NCBI RefSeq assembly: GCF_002008345.1
Contig: NZ_MRAE01000002.1
Coordinates: 62,001 to 126,000 of the forward strand
Direction of reading: 5' to 3'
From: Clostridium tepidum
GTDB lineage: Bacteria > Bacillota > Clostridia > Clostridiales > Clostridiaceae
DNA length: 64,000 nt
In this document: piece after piece, positions 37,157 to 45,298 of the stretch
How positions within the stretch are numbered: position 1 is the stretch's first letter
Layout of the letters: each line of letters begins with the position of its first letter
Translations under genes and position numbers: made by a program
The notes under the pieces: model-generated
The model's input: the letters and a program-made list of their open reading frames with translations, nothing else
What the model was told of the DNA's origin: nothing
Database searches by the model: none

Positions 37157-37606
37157 TTATTTTCTCTTTCTACTTTTTCTTATAGATTTAAATATATATA
37201 TTAAAAAAAGCCCTACAAATACTCCTATAGAATCTATAAATACATCCCTTATCTTTCCTTCTCTTCCTGGAATAAAAATTTGATGAAATTCATCTGTGCA
37301 AGCATATAAAATAGTAGTACTTGATGCTTTTATTTTAATATTTTTATAAAAAGTATTCTTAAAAGCAAAGTATAAAAGCATAAATAGTATAAAATATTCT
37401 GTTATATGAGCTGCTTTCCTTATTAAAAAGTTTAGAAAATCATAATCTATATATTTAAAAAAATTTATTTTCCCTTTTATTAGAGCATCTGCTATAACAA
37501 AATTATTTTTATTTGATGCTTCTGCATGTTGATTTGAAAAAAGAAATATTATAATCATCCAAATAAAGGACGGTAAAAACCATATTAGTTTTCTAAGCTT
37601 ATTCAT
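37157..37606 (-). CDS. VanZ family membrane protein
   Basis: A 149-residue protein with four membrane segments. VanZ family features: FLPSFIWMIIIFLFSNQ near the start, RKAAHITEYFILFMLL in the middle and DEFHQIFIPGREGKIRDVFIDSIG near the end. VanZ proteins are linked to low-level teicoplanin resistance in enterococci; ordinary chromosomal copies have no proven role. It lies 10 bases after the yjfB-like gene and is probably co-transcribed with it. Confidence 0.88.
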   Translation of the reverse strand: MNKLRKLIWFLPSFIWMIIIFLFSNQHAEASNKNNFVIADALIKGKINFFKYIDYDFLNFLIRKAAHITEYFILFMLLYFAFKNTFYKNIKIKASSTTILYACTDEFHQIFIPGREGKIRDVFIDSIGVFVGLFLIYIFKSIRKSRKRK

Positions 37607-37616
37607 AATAAACTCT

Positions 37617-37793
37617 CTATCCTTTTAAATCTATATTTTGTCCTAAGTTTGGATCCACTAACTCTTTTATCATTTCTCTCATTTGAGCTGCATTTTGTTT
37701 TGAAGTATTCATAGTAATTTTCATTAAAGATAAAGAAACTTCCTGTGCAAGTTTTCCTTGATGTAATGCCATAGATAATCCGCCTATATCCAT
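37617..37793 (-). CDS. Putative motility protein, YjfB family
   Basis: A 58-residue protein: MDIGGLSMALHQGKLAQEV, then SLSLMKITMNTSKQNA and a C-terminus ending PNLGQNIDLKG. This is the YjfB motility family (PF14070), whose Bacillus member is in the SigD regulon. GGAGG precedes the ATG by 6 bases. The frame is short and overlapped by a longer meaningless frame. A SigD-like promoter lies about 65 bases upstream. Confidence 0.88.
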   Translation of the reverse strand: MDIGGLSMALHQGKLAQEVSLSLMKITMNTSKQNAAQMREMIKELVDPNLGQNIDLKG

Positions 37794-37855
37794 ATGTTAC
37801 CTCCATTAATCATATTTTATATATGATTATTTAAAATTCATATATAATGGTAATT

Positions 37856-37883
37856 ATATCATATTTTATACTATACTTCTTTA
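37856..37883 (-). promoter_or_regulatory. SigD-like promoter of the yjfB-like gene
   Basis: Minus strand: TAAAG at the upstream box (37880-37883 for TAAA) and TGATAT at 37856-37861, with 22 bases from TAAA to TGATAT. TGATAT differs from CGATAT by one base; the known SigD control of yjfB in Bacillus supports it. Confidence 0.45.
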
Positions 37884-37977
37884 TAATATGATGATTTTTT
37901 AATCATTCATTATATTTTTATTACAAATTTATATACATTTTTGTTTTAACTTTTTATTAAAACAAAGGCTTTGATAT

Positions 37978-38145
37978 TCATTCATATTCAGATTTCATAT
38001 ATTGCAATATTAATTCATCCATTTCTCTGCTTAAATTTAATATTTTTTCCTCATCTCTATCCTTTTCTTCTAATGTAACACTTATTTTATATAGGTCTTG
38101 CCTTAGCTGATTCATTTTTTCAAATAACCCTTCTTTAGTTTTCAA
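37978..38145 (-). CDS. Spo0E-like aspartyl-phosphate phosphatase
   Basis: A small two-helix protein with the Spo0E family pattern LRQDLYKIS...EEKILNLSREMDELILQYM; the SxxxD segment SREMDELI is the signature. Such proteins dephosphorylate Spo0A-P and delay sporulation. The start is uncertain: a TTG follows a GGGGAG site and gives 55 residues, while an ATG 18 bases upstream (38161-38163) has no binding site. It is single and near motility genes, but not clearly in an operon. Confidence 0.8.
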   Translation of the reverse strand: MKTKEGLFEKMNQLRQDLYKISVTLEEKDRDEEKILNLSREMDELILQYMKSEYE

Positions 38146-38338
38146 TTGTTTCCCACTCCCCATATTTTCAAAATAAACATTAAATTAACTAACATTATTA
38201 ATATCGTTGTTATAATAAAAATTTTTATATATAATTTATTAATTTTTGTTAAATTATAAATAAATATGTAAAAATTATATATAATTACTTTGATTTATAT
38301 ATTTAATTTTTAACCATGCTTTATTTATAATTAAAATA

Positions 38339-38367
38339 ACCACCAACTATTATTTTAAGTTGGTGGT
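38339..38367 (-). terminator. Terminator after the chemoreceptor-like gene
   Basis: A perfect 10-bp GC-rich stem (ACCACCAACT, 38339-38348, with 38358-38367) is followed on the minus strand by TATTTTAATT. It lies 14 bases after the gene. Confidence 0.8.
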
Positions 38368-38380
38368 CTAGTATAAAACT

Positions 38381-39229
38381 TTATTTATATTTTTCTACAA
38401 AACCTTGTAGATTTTTAATAGTTTCATTAAGAGTTTCTATTCTAGATAAAATCTCCTCAGTAGAGGCAGCTTGTTCTTCACTAATAGCTCCTACATTTCC
38501 TATAGTATTATTAATTTCATTTACGCTATTATTCATTTCATCTAATATTTTTTCAATATTTTTAACAGCCTCTTGAGATTGATCTGACAATTTTCTAACC
38601 TGACCTGCAACTACTGCAAATCCACGACCAGATTCCCCTGCCCTTGCGGCTTCTATAGCTGCATTAAGTCCTAATAAATTAGTTTGAGTAGCAATACCTT
38701 TTATAAATTCTAGAATTTCAGAAGTATCATTTTTCTTATTGTTTAATTCTTCTACCATAGAAATAGCATTTTGACCTGACTTTGCTAAGCTATCCGCTGC
38801 TTCTGATACTTGAGCAGTATTTTCAGTTACTTGTTTAATATTCTCCACTAACTTATCAACATTTTCTATTAACTGATTATTATTTTCAAAATCTATTCCT
38901 GAGCTAAGAGTTCCTATAACTTCATTATTTATACCATAAATAGGAGTGAATATTGTTTTTATAGCCCTACCATATACTTCCTTTGGAATATTATCATAAG
39001 TATTCCTTTTATACTTAATACATTCCTCTATGGTTTTTATCCCCTTTATAGTTTTTCCTTCTGTTAAATCTAGTTCAAATTCATTTGCTCTATGATAACC
39101 AATATATTTTTCTAAATCCGTAAGCCCTACTACAATATCCTCATGAGTAATTTTATTTATATAAGGTAATACTAATTTAAAAGCTGCTAATATTTCTTCA
39201 TTACTTTGAGCTATACCATTTCCATCCAT
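38381..39229 (-). CDS. Soluble methyl-accepting chemotaxis-type protein
   Basis: A 282-residue cytoplasmic receptor-like protein with no membrane segment. Residues about 1-115 form a small sensor domain ([17 protein letters not shown]-like, ending [17 protein letters not shown]). Residues about 120-282 form a short MCP signalling domain with an intact tip, [20 protein letters not shown] and [16 protein letters not shown]. It probably signals to CheA through CheW. The ATG after GGGGAG is chosen over an upstream ATG. It follows the second flagellin gene by 40 bases and seems to be in its transcript. Confidence 0.88.
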   Translation of the reverse strand: MDGNGIAQSNEEILAAFKLVLPYINKITHEDIVVGLTDLEKYIGYHRANEFELDLTEGKTIKGIKTIEECIKYKRNTYDNIPKEVYGRAIKTIFTPIYGINNEVIGTLSSGIDFENNNQLIENVDKLVENIKQVTENTAQVSEAADSLAKSGQNAISMVEELNNKKNDTSEILEFIKGIATQTNLLGLNAAIEAARAGESGRGFAVVAGQVRKLSDQSQEAVKNIEKILDEMNNSVNEINNTIGNVGAISEEQAASTEEILSRIETLNETIKNLQGFVEKYK

Positions 39230-39269
39230 TTTTATTCTCCCCTTTTTAATCACCTTGGTTTTTAATTAT

Positions 39270-40091
39270 TTATAAAAGCCATTTATTTATTACCATATTT
39301 ATGCCTTCATTATTTAATCTTGCTGATACTAACATAGATTTATTGTAATCTACAAGCACATCATCTCTAACAGATTTCATAATAGCTGTTGCCATATCTA
39401 TATCTTCAATTCTAGATAAAGAAGCTGTTAAATTACTACCAGAATTACTTGCATTATTAAAGGCATGTTGAAGATTATTTAAATGATTCCCTAGTTCCAC
39501 TCTATTTTTTATAACTGTATTTAATGCATCTTTAATTTTCCCAATAGATTCATTAGAATTATCTACAGTATTTATACTTATAGTTTCTATCCCCAGAGCC
39601 TGTAAAGAATTATTAGTTAAGGTTAAATCGTAACTTGCATAAGGATTATCTCTTGTTTGAATAACTAATGTTTTATCTTCATTTAAAAGTTTTATCCCAT
39701 TAAATTCTATACTCTTTGCTATACCATCTATATTTTCTTTTAGCTGATTAAATTCTTCTCCTATTGCTTGCCTATCATCATCTGTCAAAGTACCATTGGA
39801 AGCTTGTACCGATAATTCTTTCATCCGATGAAGAGTTTTTGTTATTTCATTCATAGCACCATCAGCTACTTGAACCATAGAAATACCATCCTGGGTATTT
39901 TTTTCTGCCATATTTAATCCTCTTACTTGAGCCTTCAAGCTTTCACTTATAGATAATCCGCCTGCATCATCTGCTGCCCTATTTATTCTTTTCCCTGAGG
40001 ATAGTTTTTCTGTTAACTGGTTTTTAGATGTTTTATTTTTTGTTAATTTTGCAAAGGAATTTAAAAGAGATCCATTACTTTTAACAAACAT
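39270..40091 (-). CDS. Second, divergent flagellin
   Basis: A 273-residue flagellin. Conserved parts are LTEKLSSGKRINRAADDAGGLSI, LKAQVRGLNMAEKNTQDGIS and the paired C-terminal helix (RIEDIDMATAIMKSVRDDVL). The N-terminus lacks the usual INHN start (it reads MFVKSNGSLLNSFAKLTKN). The C-terminus ends in INKWLL, not QGVLQLL. The central domain is short. It may form a minor filament part or a specialised cap-side filament. It has its own SigD-like promoter and a GGA hairpin in its leader, and is followed by the soluble chemoreceptor gene. Confidence 0.9.
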   Translation of the reverse strand: MFVKSNGSLLNSFAKLTKNKTSKNQLTEKLSSGKRINRAADDAGGLSISESLKAQVRGLNMAEKNTQDGISMVQVADGAMNEITKTLHRMKELSVQASNGTLTDDDRQAIGEEFNQLKENIDGIAKSIEFNGIKLLNEDKTLVIQTRDNPYASYDLTLTNNSLQALGIETISINTVDNSNESIGKIKDALNTVIKNRVELGNHLNNLQHAFNNASNSGSNLTASLSRIEDIDMATAIMKSVRDDVLVDYNKSMLVSARLNNEGINMVINKWLL

Positions 40092-40098
40092 CTTTCCA

Positions 40099-40131
40099 CC
40101 TCCATGTTATTTTTTCTAGGCCTCCTTGCCT
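40099..40131 (-). promoter_or_regulatory. CsrA-type site in the leader of the second flagellin
   Basis: Minus strand: hairpin AGGC-AAGGAG-GCCT (40118-40131) shows AAGGA in its loop, and a second GGA is in the ribosome binding site GGAGG (40099-40103). Two GGA motifs, one in a loop and one at the binding site, are the usual CsrA arrangement. Confidence 0.6.
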
Positions 40132-40147
40132 TTATATATCATTTTTA

Positions 40148-40175
40148 TTATCGTATAAGATTTAATAAAACTTAA
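40148..40175 (-). promoter_or_regulatory. SigD-like promoter of the second flagellin
   Basis: Minus strand: TTAAG-type upstream box (TTAA at 40172-40175) and CGATAA at 40148-40153, with 22 bases from TTAA to CGATAA. It lies about 60 bases before the start codon. Confidence 0.5.
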
Positions 40176-40255
40176 TTGAAATTGAAAAAGGATTTTTATA
40201 ATATTAAAAATCTCTTACTTTCTTATATTTTATAAACTTTTAATAAAAACTTATT

Positions 40256-41257
40256 TTATATTCCTATTTTCTCTATTTCTTTAACTAAGTTTTCTACTCC
40301 ATCTTTATTAACAATTCGTTGATTCTTAATAATTATTTCTCTATTTTCTAATTTACATATTTTTTTAATACTATGTATAATTATATTCTTTGTTAAATTT
40401 TCATACCATCCTAAATTATATATTATTCCTTCTTTATTCATTTTATATGCTATTTTCTCTTGATTATCAGCAACGATTAATCCTAGAGTTGGAACGCGGG
40501 AAACTGCAAGCTCATATAATGTGCTCCCACAGGCTGATATAGCTATGTCACATTTATTCATTATTTCAACCATATTAGAATTAAAATATAAATTTATATT
40601 ATCCTTTAAATTCTTTAGCTTTACTAACTTTTCAATGTTTTCTTCTTTAAAAGATGATCCTATAACAATATGAAATTTAAGTTCTAAATCTTTTACATAA
40701 TCACATATTGTATTAGTAATTCCATCAGGATCTCCCCCACCTACAGTTATCATAACATTTTGTACTTCTTTTTTAAGATTTTTATTAAAATTTTTTCTAA
40801 ATTCTTTTCTTAACATAGTATAATTAGTTCCTAAAAACAACTTAGTATCTTTATTAACTTCATAAGAATACTCTTCTGCCCCAATGTTCTGATTTATTAT
40901 AAAATCTACATTAAAATAATATAAGTTCATATCATCTATATATCCAGTAATTTTAAACATATCTTTTGTTAAATTAAAATATTGTTCATTTACATCATAA
41001 CTATCTGTTATTAAACAATCTGATGATATATTTTTCAATTCACTTAAAATATTATTTTCATTAATTGTTACTATATCAAAACCTTCAGCTTTAACTTTAT
41101 CTATACCTTGTTTATATTTACTAGATAAAGGTACATCTACTTTACATATATAAAAAACATCATTGGTTTTTGCTAATTCCTTAGCTAAAACCAATGTTCT
41201 CATAATATGTCCCATACCTATTTCAGAGCCACCATCTGCCCTTATTGCTATTTTCAT
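40256..41257 (-). CDS. pseG: UDP-2,4-diacetamido-trideoxy-altropyranose hydrolase PseG
   Basis: A 333-residue nucleotide-sugar hydrolase with a MurG-like fold, which releases the amino sugar from UDP in pseudaminic acid synthesis. N-terminal motif RADGGSEIGMGHIMRT with the catalytic histidine; ITVGGGDPDGIT and ISACGSTLYEL later. The ATG after AGGTGA is chosen. It lies at the downstream end of the island, separated from pseI by about 10 kb of other genes. In related legionaminic pathways a homologous enzyme acts on UDP-sugars, so the sugar isomer is not fixed by this gene alone. Confidence 0.85.
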   Translation of the reverse strand: MKIAIRADGGSEIGMGHIMRTLVLAKELAKTNDVFYICKVDVPLSSKYKQGIDKVKAEGFDIVTINENNILSELKNISSDCLITDSYDVNEQYFNLTKDMFKITGYIDDMNLYYFNVDFIINQNIGAEEYSYEVNKDTKLFLGTNYTMLRKEFRKNFNKNLKKEVQNVMITVGGGDPDGITNTICDYVKDLELKFHIVIGSSFKEENIEKLVKLKNLKDNINLYFNSNMVEIMNKCDIAISACGSTLYELAVSRVPTLGLIVADNQEKIAYKMNKEGIIYNLGWYENLTKNIIIHSIKKICKLENREIIIKNQRIVNKDGVENLVKEIEKIGI

Positions 41258-41564
41258 ACCACTCACCTAATCATTTCTTTTTTATATACTTTTTATTTAT
41301 ACAAAATATATTATTCTAAAACAATTTAAATATTAAATCTTAACTATATCTCAATCCATTTCTATCTAACCCAAAAAATAAAACTAGAGCTTGTACCAAT
41401 AACAAAAACATTATAAAATCTAAATTTTTTCACTATAAAACACTTTTAAATACTAACATAAGATTCATGTATAGCGTTTGACTCTGCTCTCTCTGTTATA
41501 AGTTTACTTAAAAATACTATATTAAATTTATTTTTACAAGTAATTACCTGCTTTTTATAAAAAC
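41258..41564. other. Spacer upstream of pseG
   Basis: About 300 bases of AT-rich sequence. A slightly more GC-rich patch (41465-41510, with GCGTTTGACTCTGCTCTC) stands out but has no open frame and no clear promoter geometry. pseG may have its own promoter here; none can be named with confidence. Confidence 0.3.
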
Positions 41565-41593
41565 AAAAAATATATTTCTTAGATATATTTTTT
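41565..41593 (-). terminator. AT-only hairpin after the SGNH-like gene
   Basis: An 11-bp stem (AAAAAATATAT, 41565-41575, with 41583-41593) and a T-rich tail on the minus strand. Weak, because it has no GC pairs, but it lies 10 bases after the stop codon. Confidence 0.45.
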
Positions 41594-41602
41594 ATTTCCA
41601 TT

Positions 41603-42709
41603 TTACCATTGTATTTCTTCATTTAATATTTGTGTAAATTTCTTTGCCCCTCTAGAATTTAAATGAGACACATCAGTAAAATCATCATCTTCAAATAAAC
41701 CTGATCTAAAATAATCTATATATTGAAAATCATATTCTTTTTTAAATTCATTAATTATGGAATGAAATTCACCTTCTATTCTCTTTGAAAAATATTTTGT
41801 ATAATATTTCGAAGCTGGAAAAACTACTACTATTGGTTTTATATTATTATCTCTTAAAAGTTTTAAATAGTTTTTAAATATTTCTTTATTTTCTTCTACA
41901 GTTTTAGGGTAATTTTTATTACAATCTCTTTCTGCTTGTTTTTTACCTAAATTTATTCTTTCTTGTGTTGAATAATTACTTAAATCTGAACTATTCCACT
42001 TAAACAAATAATTTCCTCTCTCATTTTTTTTAAATACTTTATCACATATGTTCTTACTTATATTATATTGATTATTAAAATCCTTAATAGACAATTCTTT
42101 ATAATTATGTTTTTCTCCTAATACTCTATAGTATAATATAACCCTATTTTTCATAGAAGATAGAGACATATCATATTGAAAGCTATAATATGCAAGTCCT
42201 ATTATTGCATATTTTATTTTATTTTTTTTATAACTATTTAAAATATACTCCACTATTTTATAATCATAAAATAAATCTTGACTTCCTAAAGCAAAATTAT
42301 ATCCTTTATTAATTAAAGCATTTTTATCTATTCCAACTCTAGCATAGGATATCCCCGTAATAATGGTACTTAATTCTTCAACTTTTTTATAATAGGCATC
42401 CATATATCCTTTCAGCGGATTATATAGTAAACTATAGAACTTATAAAATTGCAACACTTTCTTACTATCTAAATCCATATGTAAGAGTTGATTATATATG
42501 CTTTCATTATATTGACTAGCTATTATTATATAATCATATAAATAATTATATATTTCACTAGGCGGAACTATCTTTTTATCATAAAAATAATCTCCCCATT
42601 TAGAAGAATCATTATCTAAAAAAGCAAGTATTCTTACTTTTTCCATATTTAACACATTTAATACTAATTTGCAAGTAGAACCTGTACCAAAAATTAATAT
42701 ATTATACAT
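41603..42709 (-). CDS. Rossmann-like module fused to a possible SGNH/DltD-type domain
   Basis: A 368-residue protein. Residues 1-90 are the shared module of this island (MYNILIFGTGSTCKLVLNVL, LDNDSSKWG, YIIIASQYNESIYNQL). Residues about 110-368 seem to be a second domain with VVVFPASKYY and a C-terminal DVSHLNSRGAKKF, where Asp and His sit as in SGNH-type acyl esterases or DltD-like transferases. This second assignment is weak; the catalytic serine was not identified. It overlaps the GT2 gene by 8 bases. A role in acylating or trimming a surface or flagellar glycan is inferred from context. Confidence 0.65.
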   Translation of the reverse strand: MYNILIFGTGSTCKLVLNVLNMEKVRILAFLDNDSSKWGDYFYDKKIVPPSEIYNYLYDYIIIASQYNESIYNQLLHMDLDSKKVLQFYKFYSLLYNPLKGYMDAYYKKVEELSTIITGISYARVGIDKNALINKGYNFALGSQDLFYDYKIVEYILNSYKKNKIKYAIIGLAYYSFQYDMSLSSMKNRVILYYRVLGEKHNYKELSIKDFNNQYNISKNICDKVFKKNERGNYLFKWNSSDLSNYSTQERINLGKKQAERDCNKNYPKTVEENKEIFKNYLKLLRDNNIKPIVVVFPASKYYTKYFSKRIEGEFHSIINEFKKEYDFQYIDYFRSGLFEDDDFTDVSHLNSRGAKKFTQILNEEIQW

Positions 42710-43874
42710 AGTTTATAAGTACTCCTCTTAATTCTCTCCATGTAAATTTAATTTCATGCTTATTAATTTCATGCTTATTAAGCAACTCTAAATTAGAATT
42801 TGCATCTATATAATTTGAATGAATTTTTAGTGCTTTTAAAAAATATTCTTTAGCTAATTCTTTATTGTTCATTAATAAATATATACTACCTATATTATTT
42901 AATGCAGCTCCATGAAAAGAATTTAACTTTAAGACTTTATCAAAACTTATTCTTGCCTCTTCTATATGATTTCTTTTTAAGTAATATAATCCTAAATAAA
43001 AAAACAAACTATCGGAACTATATCCTAAACTAATAGTCTGAGATAATTTATTGTACCCTTCTTCCCAATAATCAAATTTAAATAGCATAGACACAAAATC
43101 AATGGTATTTTTCTCATAAGGTAAATTTCTTCTATATATGCTACTCTCTATAAAATCAATATCATAATTTGATAAAACTTTTTTCTCTCCCTCAAGCATA
43201 TTTTTTATATTTGACGATATATTATTTAAATGCCTTCTAAGCTTTATCATAGGTTTATTGATATATGCAAATCCGCCTTTCATGGCTAATTTTAGCCAGA
43301 GATCCCAATCTTCTGAGTAAACTAATTTTTCGTTAAAACCGCCACATTCTAAAAAAAATTTCTTATATACCAAAACTCCTGAAGTAGATATAATATAATT
43401 TCTCAAGAACTCATACCCTAAAATTTCCTTTGCTTCAACTTGTATACCTTTTATTATTTTACTTATTTCATTATCTTTTTCATCTATTTGAACATAAGCA
43501 CTATAACATAATGCATATTTATCTTCTACTCCATCATTTAATTCTTGTAATCTACTCTTATAACTTTCTATTAAAGTTAATTCAGCAATATCATCTGAAT
43601 CCATAAATAGAATATAATCTGCCCTTGATATTTTAACTCCGTAATTTCTAGTATATGAAGCACCTTTGTTTTCTTGAAAATCTATAATCTTAACTATATC
43701 TTTATTATTTTCTTTTATTTGTCTTAGAATTTCTAACGTATCATCTGTACTAGCATCATTAATTAATATTATCTCTTTTACCTGAATAGTTTGATTGATT
43801 AAACTATCTACTGTTTTTTTTATAAATTTTTTACAGTTGTAGCAAGGTATTATAGCTGAAATATTATAATCCAT
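42702..43874 (-). CDS. Family 2 glycosyltransferase with TPR tail
   Basis: A 390-residue protein. The GT-A catalytic domain covers about residues 1-220: ISAIIPCYNCKKFI, LINDASTDDT, ENKGASYTRN and the metal-binding FMDSDD. TPR repeats follow (about residues 260-370: FYLGLYYLKRNHIEEARISF, ALNNIGSIYLLMNNKELAKE). TPR glycosyltransferases often act on protein or polysaccharide substrates. It lies between the SGNH-like and TagF-like genes in one run of closely spaced genes. Confidence 0.88.
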   Translation of the reverse strand: MDYNISAIIPCYNCKKFIKKTVDSLINQTIQVKEIILINDASTDDTLEILRQIKENNKDIVKIIDFQENKGASYTRNYGVKISRADYILFMDSDDIAELTLIESYKSRLQELNDGVEDKYALCYSAYVQIDEKDNEISKIIKGIQVEAKEILGYEFLRNYIISTSGVLVYKKFFLECGGFNEKLVYSEDWDLWLKLAMKGGFAYINKPMIKLRRHLNNISSNIKNMLEGEKKVLSNYDIDFIESSIYRRNLPYEKNTIDFVSMLFKFDYWEEGYNKLSQTISLGYSSDSLFFYLGLYYLKRNHIEEARISFDKVLKLNSFHGAALNNIGSIYLLMNNKELAKEYFLKALKIHSNYIDANSNLELLNKHEINKHEIKFTWRELRGVLINYV

Positions 43875-43877
43875 AAA

Positions 43878-45284
43878 CTAATTTCCTTCCATTAACCTAT
43901 CTATATTACCCCAAACTCTATAACTAGAATTTCCATCCTTATAATGATGAATTATATCTGAAATTATATTTCTTTCTCTTTCATAATAATGTTCATCATT
44001 TAAACTATTGTATATCTCCTTTTCTAATTCTTTTTCATTTGAGCACTTAGGGCCCGGAGTCCAAAAATCATAAGGTTCTAACAAAAAACCTCTGTTTTCT
44101 TTATAATTCTCTAAATCCGTTGAAGCAAATATAATGGGTCTATTTAATAATAAATAATCAAAATAAACAGATGAATAATCAGTAATTAAAAGATCTGCTG
44201 AATTTAAAATTTCATATAAATCACATCTGTGTTTAATTAAATCACTATCATTTAACAAATAGATATCATTTAACTGTAAATTTTTAATACTTTCTACTAA
44301 TTCATTCTCTTGAGTAGGATGTATTTTAAGTATCATAATACAATTATTATCCTTAAGAAATCTTGAGAGCCCATTCATATAAAAATTATTATTATTAAAT
44401 ATATACGAATCACTTTCTCCATTAGCTTCTCCATAAATAGTTGTTCTAAATGTAGGCATATAAAAAATTACTTTTTTATCATTTAAATCTATATTTAAAA
44501 TTTGAGCTAAATTAACCCTTCCATTACTTTTAAATAGAAAATCATTTCTTGGCATACCTGTAATTGTATATTTATCTCCCCAAACACCATAACAAGAATT
44601 TATTAGTGTACTATATGTCTGAGAATAAGAAATTATTCTGTCTAGTTTATTCCATTGCATATGATTCAATTCTGGATTCTGAGACTTATATTTACTCATA
44701 TAAGATAATCCTTTTAATGGTACGCCATGCCATAATTGAATGTTTATCTGTTTATCATCATAAGCTCCATCATGAGTTCTAACAATCATTTTGCTAGTAA
44801 CTAGATTGAAATAATAATCTTCATTTTTATTATTTTTATCTATTAAATTTACATCATATTTGTTCTTTATGTAATTATTAATAAATTTATATAGCGCTAA
44901 AGTATTAGAACCTGAATTATTTTCTGTAATTAATGATATCTTATTATCTATAACATTAAAATCTTGTATATACTCATAATCATAATGATAGACTTTATAA
45001 TTTTGTTCTTTATCTTTAGATTGCAATTCAAAAACTCCAAATTTTTTTATCCCCATGCCCAATAATTGTTTTACAATTTCTAAATCATATTGACTTGTAA
45101 TTATTATGTAAGAGTCTTTAATATCTTTTATTTCAGTTGGAGCTAGAACCTTTCTATTAGAAAACTGTTTTCCCCATTTTTGAGTATCATTGTCTGTGAA
45201 ATAAACGATATTATATTCATGTTTTAAATAATTTAATGCTATTTCACCTAACTTTGAAGCTCCAAATAGAATAATCTTCTCCAT
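43878..45284 (-). CDS. Rossmann-like module fused to CDP-glycerol glycerophosphotransferase (TagF-like), copy 1
   Basis: A 468-residue protein. Residues 1-90 hold the shared module (MEKIILFGASKLGEIALN, TDNDTQKWGK, YIIITSQYD). The rest is a TagF-type glycerophosphotransferase (PF04464): ENNSGSNTLALYKF, QLWHGVPLKGL, ITGMPRNDFLF, VIFYMPTFRT, ILKIHPTQENE and LITDYSSVYFDYLLLNRP. The enzyme class transfers glycerol-phosphate from CDP-glycerol. A tagD homolog in the island supplies CDP-glycerol. It is paralogous in both domains to the copy near 48 kb. Confidence 0.88.
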   Translation of the reverse strand: MEKIILFGASKLGEIALNYLKHEYNIVYFTDNDTQKWGKQFSNRKVLAPTEIKDIKDSYIIITSQYDLEIVKQLLGMGIKKFGVFELQSKDKEQNYKVYHYDYEYIQDFNVIDNKISLITENNSGSNTLALYKFINNYIKNKYDVNLIDKNNKNEDYYFNLVTSKMIVRTHDGAYDDKQINIQLWHGVPLKGLSYMSKYKSQNPELNHMQWNKLDRIISYSQTYSTLINSCYGVWGDKYTITGMPRNDFLFKSNGRVNLAQILNIDLNDKKVIFYMPTFRTTIYGEANGESDSYIFNNNNFYMNGLSRFLKDNNCIMILKIHPTQENELVESIKNLQLNDIYLLNDSDLIKHRCDLYEILNSADLLITDYSSVYFDYLLLNRPIIFASTDLENYKENRGFLLEPYDFWTPGPKCSNEKELEKEIYNSLNDEHYYERERNIISDIIHHYKDGNSSYRVWGNIDRLMEGN

Positions 45285-45298
45285 AATCTACTATCTCC

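Noticed and set aside
37603-37806. Minus-strand 67-codon frame near the VanZ-like gene
   Set aside because: Its product has no family features, while a different frame in the same place encodes the YjfB protein with a good ribosome binding site.
39270-40091. Second flagellin as a pseudogene
   Set aside because: The frame is complete, has a promoter-like and a leader hairpin sequence, and both conserved helical ends are present.
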